From an uncultured Acetatifactor sp. (GTDB taxonomy: Bacteria; Bacillota; Clostridia; Lachnospirales; Lachnospiraceae): a DNA stretch of 52,065 nucleotides. A program made the translations under genes and the position numbers. Below, in pieces: positions 32,299 to 38,882 of the stretch (position 1 is its first letter; every line of letters begins with the position of its first letter). The stretch covers positions 1-52,065 of the forward strand of contig CAJUFI010000027.1 in the NCBI GenBank assembly GCA_910585665.1, in the 5' to 3' direction. The notes under the pieces were generated by a model that saw only the letters and a list, made by a program, of their open reading frames with translations, made no database searches and was not told the DNA's origin.

Positions 32299-33729
32299 AT
32301 GAAATTCAAGAAAGCGATAAGCCTGGCGTTGTGTGCTGCCATGACACTTGGCTGTCTTGCCGGATGCGGGAACGGCGAGGAGAAGGATGTGGATTTGGAG
32401 GAACAGGAATACCCGTTTAAAATCGAGGACCTGGACGGTTATGTGTTTACCGTTGCCGACTCCAATGTGGCGAGATGGTTCCCTGAGGAGGGAAGCTCCG
32501 ATATCGGAAACGCCATCATCAGGCGGGTGGAGACAGTGGAAAAGCTGTTCAACTGTAAAATCGAGAGAATCGACTGCGATACCGGACAGGCCGCCCAGGC
32601 AGCCATGCTGGGAACGAAATATGCGGACATCATCATCAGTCCTACTTACGCCCTGGCGAGGGACCTTCTGAGAAGTAAAGCCCTTGTGGACATCAATAAG
32701 CTGGAAGGCCTGAACCTGGATGCGGAATACTGGCAGAGATGGGGCGACACCAGCATTTTGAAATATCATGACATGATTTATGCCCTGGGAGCGCCTTTCG
32801 CCTGCCAGCATGACGAGACCTTCGTCATGTTCTTCAACAAGGCGATCATCGAGGAGCTGAATCTGGAGAGCCCCTACGATCTGTACGCCAGGGACGAGTG
32901 GACTATATCCAAACTGCTGGAGTACTGCCGGGCTGCCAAGAAGGACCTGAACGGCGACGGCGTGTTCGACAAGAACGACCGTTATGGAATCACCTGCGGA
33001 CAGGAATTCGATGGTCCTTTCGTGCTTTACATGGGGGCGGGCGGCAGGTTCTTGAGGGAAGTGGAGGACGGCCATTTCGAGTTCGCCCTGAATACAAAGG
33101 ATTCCTTCCGAATCGTCAATCAGGTCAAAGAGATTCTGGATCCTTATGAGAACGCATGGCAGAGCGACGGTCTGCTGCCGCCTGAAATCGCCGAAGCTTT
33201 TGTGAACGGACAGACCCTGTTCTATTTCTACTCCAGGGGCAGAGGGTTTGCGGATCCCATCTATGACATGGAGGATGATTTCGGCGTGGTTCCTATCCCC
33301 AAAGGTGACAACGCAGGCCCTGACGAGTACCATTGCTGGGTCAGCCATGACGCGCCCAACATGGGAATCATGGCCAACAATCCGGATATCGAGAAGACGA
33401 TCATGATCACGGAGGCGCTGGCTTATTTCGCCCAGGAAGAGAACGAGATTGAGGAGAATGAATATCTGGCAAACAAGCTGCGGGATGATACGGCCAGGGA
33501 GGTTGTGTCGAATATCAATAAATATGCCATGATAGACTATGCCTGGGTGCAGTGGCAGCTTGACATGAGCGGCGACAATAACGGCATCAATGCCATGTGC
33601 CAGGCCATGCGCGGCATCTGCATGGGCCTGACGCCGGATAAGCAGATCATGTCCAGTATCCAGGCCATTGAGAAGGAGGTTCAGTACAGTATCCAGGAAT
33701 TGGAGGATGTTCTGAATCAGAGGAATTAA
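32299..33729 (+). CDS. carbohydrate ABC transporter solute-binding lipoprotein, paralogue 3
   Basis: A 476-residue third member of the tandem family: lipobox CLAGC, FTVADSNVARWFPEEGSSDIGNA, DLNGDGVFDKNDRYG, and a C-terminal helix QYSIQELEDVLNQRN almost identical to that of paralogue 2. ATG 32299 is preferred (GAGAGAGG upstream and a proper signal peptide); an open frame extends back to a TTG at 32248 through the G-C stem-loop, which is unlikely to be translated. It is the last binding-protein gene before the AT-rich promoter region of the GH76 gene. Confidence 0.9.
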   Translation: MKFKKAISLALCAAMTLGCLAGCGNGEEKDVDLEEQEYPFKIEDLDGYVFTVADSNVARWFPEEGSSDIGNAIIRRVETVEKLFNCKIERIDCDTGQAAQAAMLGTKYADIIISPTYALARDLLRSKALVDINKLEGLNLDAEYWQRWGDTSILKYHDMIYALGAPFACQHDETFVMFFNKAIIEELNLESPYDLYARDEWTISKLLEYCRAAKKDLNGDGVFDKNDRYGITCGQEFDGPFVLYMGAGGRFLREVEDGHFEFALNTKDSFRIVNQVKEILDPYENAWQSDGLLPPEIAEAFVNGQTLFYFYSRGRGFADPIYDMEDDFGVVPIPKGDNAGPDEYHCWVSHDAPNMGIMANNPDIEKTIMITEALAYFAQEENEIEENEYLANKLRDDTAREVVSNINKYAMIDYAWVQWQLDMSGDNNGINAMCQAMRGICMGLTPDKQIMSSIQAIEKEVQYSIQELEDVLNQRN

Positions 33730-33803
33730 ATGAAAGAATGAACAAAAATCGATTTGCATTTATGTGAAATTTGACGGAATTCTTTCTTTCTGCTAAATAT
33801 GTA

Positions 33804-33832
33804 TTGACGAAATGCCAGATGACATATATAAT
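33804..33832 (+). promoter_or_regulatory. promoter of the GH76 gene
   Basis: TTGACG (33804-33809) and TATAAT (33827-33832), spacer 17. The spacer and -10 overlap ATGACATATATAAT, an operator half site. The predicted transcript start near 33839 leaves a leader of about 109 bases holding the palindrome at 33857. Confidence 0.78.
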
Positions 33833-33856
33833 ATAAACAACATATCAATTACACAT

Positions 33857-33870
33857 AATGACGTATCATT
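33857..33870. promoter_or_regulatory. operator-like palindrome AATGACGTATCATT
   Basis: Near-perfect 14-base palindrome just downstream of the GH76 promoter, a position suited to repression. It matches the sites at 19847 and 50539. Confidence 0.65.
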
Positions 33871-33947
33871 TGACCATAGTTTGTTCATGCAGTAAGAATC
33901 AGTCTGAAAGATTCAAACGGATTCGCAATACATAGATGGGAGAAGGA

Positions 33948-35624
33948 ATGAGATTTGTTGACAAGCTGAAACGGCCGGCGCTGGGGATGCTGCTGGTTCT
34001 TGCCCTGGGAACAACGGCCTGCGGCGGAAGCGGGGACGCGGACGGAGCGGGCCGGGAGACCCAAAACAGCCAGGGGAGCGGCGCGGAGAGCGACAGGGAA
34101 GAAAGCGGCCGTGCGGAGGGAAACGAAACGGGAAGCAGCGGAACGGGAAGCAACGGAACGGGAAGCAACGGAACGGGAAGCAACGGAACGGGAAGCAACG
34201 GAACGGAAGAAACCGGAACGAAGGAAAGCGGAACAGAGGAAAACGAAGTGAAGAAGGATATCGTTACGATAGAGGACAAGGCATACGAGAGTCTTTCCAG
34301 ATTTATCGACACTTATTACTTTCAGAGCAAGATGACCGAAGGAGTCGGATATTTCATGGGGGACAGCTTCTTTTTCTGGGAGCCGGCGGAGATGTACGAG
34401 ATGGTGATCGATGCCTATGAGCATACCGGGGATGAGAGATATTATGAAATGATTCGGGAAATCTTCAGGGGGTTCAAGCAGGAGCATGGAAGGGACTGGT
34501 CCTGGAACGAGTACAACGATGACATCGCCTGGATGACCATCGCCTGCGCGAGGGCTTACAACTGCACCGGAGACCAGGAGTTCCTGGACATGGCGGTGAA
34601 GCATTTCGACATCGTGTGGGAGAGAGGCTGGAGCGATGACCTGGGCGGAGGCGTCTGGTGGAGGACCGACAACCAGACGAAGAACGCCTGTATCAACTGT
34701 CCCCTGACCATAGCGGCCTGTCTGCTGGGGGATATCCTGGACGACGAGAGCTATTACGAGAAGGCAGTGCAGATCATGGACTGGGTGACGGCCAACATTT
34801 ACGAGGAGGACACGGGCAATGTCTACGATTCGTACAACATTGACGGGGACAAGAATCATTGGGCTTCCACCTACAACCAGGGCACTTTCATAGGGGCCAA
34901 CACGCTCCTGTATCTGCACTATGGGGAGAAGACATATTTCGACAGGGCCCGCAGGGCGGCGGATTACACCATCAACAATATGTATCAGGGCGGCGTGATG
35001 AACAATGAGGACAACAGCACCGACCTGGTAGGGTTCAAGGGGATCCTGGCCCGCTGGATGTACTGCTTCGCCATGAACTGCGGACAGAAGGACGTCATGG
35101 ACTGGCTGCGGATGAACGGGGAGGCCGCGTGGGACAACCGCAATTCCGACGGCCTGATGACCACGGCCCTGGCAAACAAGGCGCCTGACAATGTGAATAT
35201 CATACCATACAGCGCCTCGGCGGGAGTGGCGGTGCTGAACAACTGCAGAGACGAGCAGGAGGTCAAGGTCAGCATTAACCACACCGTGGACATCGATTCT
35301 TTCACCCGCTGCGGGAAAGCGGTCATTTCCGGGGAGAAAGGCGGCGTAAGAACCATAGAGGCGGTAGGCGACAATGCCTACCTGGAATATACCTGTGTGC
35401 GATTCGGGGAGGAGTGCGGGTCCCTGCGGTTTTCCCTGGCGGCCGATCAGGACTGCACGGTGGAGATCAGGCTGGACGCATGGGACGGAGAGCTGCTGGC
35501 GGCCCTGGCGGTGCCGGCGGGGGACAGCCCCCAGACAGTACAGGCCGATATTGAGAAGGTCTCAGGGAGGCACAGCCTGTATCTGGTCATTCCGGAAAAA
35601 GGAAGGAAGCTGTCCTATGAATAA
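33948..35624 (+). CDS. GH76-type endo-alpha-1,6-mannanase lipoprotein
   Basis: A 558-residue surface enzyme. The lipoprotein signal ends at TTAC (about residues 21-24), followed by a low-complexity Gly/Ser/Asn/Thr linker to about residue 100. The alpha/alpha-barrel has the paired catalytic aspartates D191-D192 in YNDDIAWMTIA and the KNACINCPLTIAACLL segment, both typical of GH76 enzymes that cut the alpha-1,6-mannan backbone. About 140 C-terminal residues form a beta-rich domain resembling a carbohydrate-binding module. ATG 33948 is chosen with GGGAG 5 bases upstream; ATG 33936 would put charged residues before the signal. It starts a transcription unit with its own promoter and operator. Its presence is the main reason to infer alpha-mannan as the substrate. 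Confidence 0.85.
   Translation: MRFVDKLKRPALGMLLVLALGTTACGGSGDADGAGRETQNSQGSGAESDREESGRAEGNETGSSGTGSNGTGSNGTGSNGTGSNGTEETGTKESGTEENEVKKDIVTIEDKAYESLSRFIDTYYFQSKMTEGVGYFMGDSFFFWEPAEMYEMVIDAYEHTGDERYYEMIREIFRGFKQEHGRDWSWNEYNDDIAWMTIACARAYNCTGDQEFLDMAVKHFDIVWERGWSDDLGGGVWWRTDNQTKNACINCPLTIAACLLGDILDDESYYEKAVQIMDWVTANIYEEDTGNVYDSYNIDGDKNHWASTYNQGTFIGANTLLYLHYGEKTYFDRARRAADYTINNMYQGGVMNNEDNSTDLVGFKGILARWMYCFAMNCGQKDVMDWLRMNGEAAWDNRNSDGLMTTALANKAPDNVNIIPYSASAGVAVLNNCRDEQEVKVSINHTVDIDSFTRCGKAVISGEKGGVRTIEAVGDNAYLEYTCVRFGEECGSLRFSLAADQDCTVEIRLDAWDGELLAALAVPAGDSPQTVQADIEKVSGRHSLYLVIPEKGRKLSYE
34131..34205 (+). repeat. 15-base coding tandem repeat, five units
   Basis: The unit GGAAGCAACGGAACG occurs five times without gaps (the first unit has one change), encoding GSNGT repeats in the linker of the GH76 lipoprotein. 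Such repeats can change copy number by slippage without shifting the frame, altering the reach of the enzyme from the membrane. Confidence 0.9.
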
Positions 35625-35687
35625 TACCTTACAGGGAATCGTCAGCCGAAAGGCTTCGATTAATAAAAAGAAAAGAGAGGAAAAAGT

Positions 35688-37208
35688 ATGAAAAAGAAAG
35701 CGTTAAGCTACTTGTTGTGCACAGCCATGGTATTCAGCATGGCTGCATGTGGAAATGATTCCACCGATGGAGGAGACAGCTCCCAGTCGGATTCTTCCGT
35801 AGAGGAGTCCACTGAGGAATCCACCGAGGAGTCGTCTGAGGAGTCCGTTGAGGACTCTGCCGAGGGTGAAGACCAGGGCGAAGCCGACGGCGCGGGAGAC
35901 GACCAGCAGGAAGAGACACCGGAACCCGTGGCAGAGGGACCTGCAGCTGTCAAAGTAGAGGCTGAGTCCTTTGAACTGAGCAGCGACGGCGTAGCGGCGG
36001 ACGGCGACCATATCAGCGGCCTGAATACCAAGGCATGGGCGATGTATAATGTAGAGCTGGCAGACGGCGGCTACGGCCAGATTTCCATCCATTACGGGGA
36101 AGATTCCACGGGCGGCACGGTAAGGCTCTGGATCGGCGATGAGGACTATGAGGAATTCGGTACCAATGTGGGCGAGGCTGAGTTCGACGCAAGCGGCGTG
36201 GTGACTTTTGGCGTACCCGGCCTGAGCGGTCAGAACGGCGATATGGGCCCTGTGAGCCTGGTGCTTGAGTGGGAGGGCGAAGGCGATAACCTGATGACTC
36301 CCGATTACTTCGAGCTGTATAAGGTGGGCGAGGCGAAGGCAAAGACAAGTCCCGCGAAATCCTTTGAGAGCGAAGGGATAGAAGACCGCGGAGAAACCCA
36401 TGTATATGCGAAGGCAGGCAGCACGGCCGGCTATAAGATGAACTTCGGCGAAGGCAACTACACAGACCTGAAGATGACCGGCGACTTCGTGGGCGAATGT
36501 GAACTGGAAGTCCACCTCGACAGTGCGGACGGCCCCCTTGTAGGAAGCGCTTCCTTCACCGGAGGAACTGACTGGAACGATGCCGTCATCGAGACCAACA
36601 CGATGAAATTTGTCATGTCCGACCTGGCCGGCGTAACCGGCGTACAGACCGTTTACTTCGTCTTCAAGGGCGGAGACTACAACTGGTCGTCCTTCTGCTT
36701 CGCTGAGGCTGCCCTTACAGGCAATGACGATGCGAAGAACCTGAACGAGGGCTACAACACGGTGACAGTCCTTGCGGACACCGTAGCCGTGACGGAAGGC
36801 TTCGAAGGATTCGGCGGCGAGGGCGCTGTGAACCTGTTCGATGATGATATCTACACCAAGTACTGCTGCGGCATCGGTTCTGCTGAGGCTGAGGCTACTG
36901 CGGAGATCACTTTCTCTCTCAGCGAAGCTACTGCCTTAACCGGTTATGCTGTCTACACCGCTAACGACAACAAGGATTATCCTGACCGTAACCCCATCGG
37001 CTGGGTTCTGTCCGGAAAAGATGAGAACGGCGAGTGGGTGGAGATCGACGCCAGCGGCCGTGATGATATCGCAATGGAAGATGTGAACTATACCGCTTAC
37101 GGACGTTTCGTAGAAGGCGCGGCTGCTTATACAGAGTACAAGTTCGCAATCACCCACAACGGAACCATGCAGATCAGTGAGCTGGTACTGTTCGGCGCTG
37201 CCAGATAA
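35688..37208 (+). CDS. non-catalytic multi-module carbohydrate-binding lipoprotein
   Basis: A 506-residue surface lipoprotein. The signal ends at MAAC (about 18-21). A very acidic Ser/Glu linker runs to about residue 85. Then come a CBM6/35-like beta-sandwich (about 86-215, VKVEAESFEL start), a second beta-sandwich (about 220-345), and a discoidin/CBM32-like domain (about 358-506, with NLFDDDIYTKY and the ending ISELVLFGAAR). No glycoside hydrolase motif is present. It lies 63 bases after the GH76 gene and before binding-protein paralogue 4, so it probably holds alpha-mannan at the cell surface for GH76, much as surface glycan-binding proteins do in Bacteroidetes. Module assignments rest on pattern reading and are tentative. 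Confidence 0.75.
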   Translation: MKKKALSYLLCTAMVFSMAACGNDSTDGGDSSQSDSSVEESTEESTEESSEESVEDSAEGEDQGEADGAGDDQQEETPEPVAEGPAAVKVEAESFELSSDGVAADGDHISGLNTKAWAMYNVELADGGYGQISIHYGEDSTGGTVRLWIGDEDYEEFGTNVGEAEFDASGVVTFGVPGLSGQNGDMGPVSLVLEWEGEGDNLMTPDYFELYKVGEAKAKTSPAKSFESEGIEDRGETHVYAKAGSTAGYKMNFGEGNYTDLKMTGDFVGECELEVHLDSADGPLVGSASFTGGTDWNDAVIETNTMKFVMSDLAGVTGVQTVYFVFKGGDYNWSSFCFAEAALTGNDDAKNLNEGYNTVTVLADTVAVTEGFEGFGGEGAVNLFDDDIYTKYCCGIGSAEAEATAEITFSLSEATALTGYAVYTANDNKDYPDRNPIGWVLSGKDENGEWVEIDASGRDDIAMEDVNYTAYGRFVEGAAAYTEYKFAITHNGTMQISELVLFGAAR

Positions 37209-37335
37209 TTTTTCAAGGTATTTTTGATGAACTGAGCAGTTGAGTTGTCTCGGTCTGCCTGACCGGTGCCTCTGGAGATGTTCCGCAGGCATCCGGAAAG
37301 GCGGGTCGGGCATAAGGGGTTGAAAGGAGATATGG

Positions 37336-38763
37336 ATGAAGTTTCAGAAAGGGATTAGCCTTTTGCTGTGCATGTCCATGGTGCTGGGCTGCCTTACAGG
37401 CTGTGGTGACAATGCGGAATCAGAAAACATCGACGAGCAGACGAACGAGTACCCCTTCAAGATTGAGGACTTGGACGGCTATGTGTTCACGGTGGCGGAT
37501 TCCAACGTATCCAGATGGTTTCCGGAAGAGGGGAGCTCCGATATCGCCAACGCGGTCATCAACCGTGTGGATAAGGTCGAGGAGCTGTTCAACTGCACGA
37601 TTGAGCGTATCGACTTCAATGAGGAAGAGGCCCAGAACGCGGCCAATGCCGGATCCAAGTACGCGGACATCGTCGTCTGTGAGACCTGGATGCTGGGAAG
37701 ATTCCTGAAGGCCAGACGCCTGCTTGACCTGGCTCAGCTGGAGGGCCTGAATCTGGATACGGAGTACTGGCAGAGATACGGCAGCGTCAACATTCTGCAG
37801 TATCAGGATAAGATATACGCGGTGGGCGCGCCTTTCGCCTGCCAGCACGATGAGGCTTTCGTGATGTTCTTCAACAAGGCCATCATCGAGGAACTGGACC
37901 TGGAGAGTCCGTACGATCTGTACGCCAGGGACGAGTGGACCATGTCCAAGCTGCTGGAGTACTGCCAGGCGGCGAAAAAGGATTTGAACGGCGACGGCGT
38001 GTTCGATGGAAATGACCGCTATGGATTCGTCTGCGGCCATTCGGAAGACGGCCCGGGCGTGCTCTATAACGGAGCCGGCAAGAAGTTCATTCGGGAAGGC
38101 GAGGACGGGCATTTCGAATTCGAGCTGAATACAAAGGACGCTTTCAGGGTAGTCAATCAGATCTCTGAAATATTGGATCCCTTTGAGAATGCCTATGACA
38201 CTTACAGCCTTGGCATGGAGCCCCCCGATATCGTGAATCTCTTCGTGAACGGTCAGACTTTGTTCTATTGTTACTCCAGAGGCAGAGGTTTTGCGGATCC
38301 CATCTATGACATGACAGATGACTTCGGTGTCGTCCCCATGCCGAGGGGAGATGACTCAGAGCCGGACGGATACCAGTGCTGGGTCAGCCATGACGCCCCC
38401 ATCATGGGAATCTTTGCCAACAATCCGGATATCGAGAAGACGGTCATGATCGTAGAGGCCCTTGCCTACTTCGCTCAGGAAGAGAACGAGATCGAGGAGA
38501 ACGAGTACCTGAACCTGAAGCTGCGCGACGACACGGCCAGGGAAATCGTCAAGAACATCAATAAATACGCCATGGCTGACTACGCGTGGATCGGTCAGCA
38601 GTGCGCGGGAGGTTTCTATAATCTGGTGAACGTGCTCCGGGACGTGACGATGAAGGATCGTTCCAAGAAGATTATGTCTTCGATCCAGGCCATTGAGAAA
38701 GAGGTCGAGACGGGCATTCAGGAACTGGAAGACATTATGTTGCAGAAAGACACAGTGCAGTAA
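37336..38763 (+). CDS. carbohydrate ABC transporter solute-binding lipoprotein, paralogue 4
   Basis: A 475-residue fourth member of the family, separated from the other three by the GH76 and binding-module genes. Lipobox CLTGC, FTVADSNVSRWFPEEGSSDIANA and DLNGDGVFDGNDRYG are kept, but it is the most diverged: the pocket region reads VVCETWMLGRFLKARRLLDLAQL in place of the SPTYA-type segment of the others, and the C-terminal helix differs. This suggests a different ligand or chain length. AAAGGAG precedes ATG 37336. The gap before it (37209-37335) contains only a weakly structured GC-rich stretch. Confidence 0.9.
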   Translation: MKFQKGISLLLCMSMVLGCLTGCGDNAESENIDEQTNEYPFKIEDLDGYVFTVADSNVSRWFPEEGSSDIANAVINRVDKVEELFNCTIERIDFNEEEAQNAANAGSKYADIVVCETWMLGRFLKARRLLDLAQLEGLNLDTEYWQRYGSVNILQYQDKIYAVGAPFACQHDEAFVMFFNKAIIEELDLESPYDLYARDEWTMSKLLEYCQAAKKDLNGDGVFDGNDRYGFVCGHSEDGPGVLYNGAGKKFIREGEDGHFEFELNTKDAFRVVNQISEILDPFENAYDTYSLGMEPPDIVNLFVNGQTLFYCYSRGRGFADPIYDMTDDFGVVPMPRGDDSEPDGYQCWVSHDAPIMGIFANNPDIEKTVMIVEALAYFAQEENEIEENEYLNLKLRDDTAREIVKNINKYAMADYAWIGQQCAGGFYNLVNVLRDVTMKDRSKKIMSSIQAIEKEVETGIQELEDIMLQKDTVQ

Positions 38764-38822
38764 TGGTTCATGCGATGGAAGACTCGTGAAACGTGGATTC
38801 TATCTTTAGGTTAGATATTTCA

Positions 38823-38864
38823 CATGGGGGAATAAATACAGCATCAGGGATTTATTCCCCCATG
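38823..38864 (+). other. 15-pair stem-loop before the CBM-binding-protein fusion gene
   Basis: CATGGGGGAATAAAT (38823-38837) and ATTTATTCCCCCATG (38850-38864) are perfect complements around a 12-base loop. ATATTT follows, not a T run, and the ribosome site GGAGG follows within about 10 bases. It is likely a stability or partial-termination element that raises binding-protein output relative to the downstream permeases. Confidence 0.8.
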
Positions 38865-38882
38865 ATATTTATGGAGGCATCA

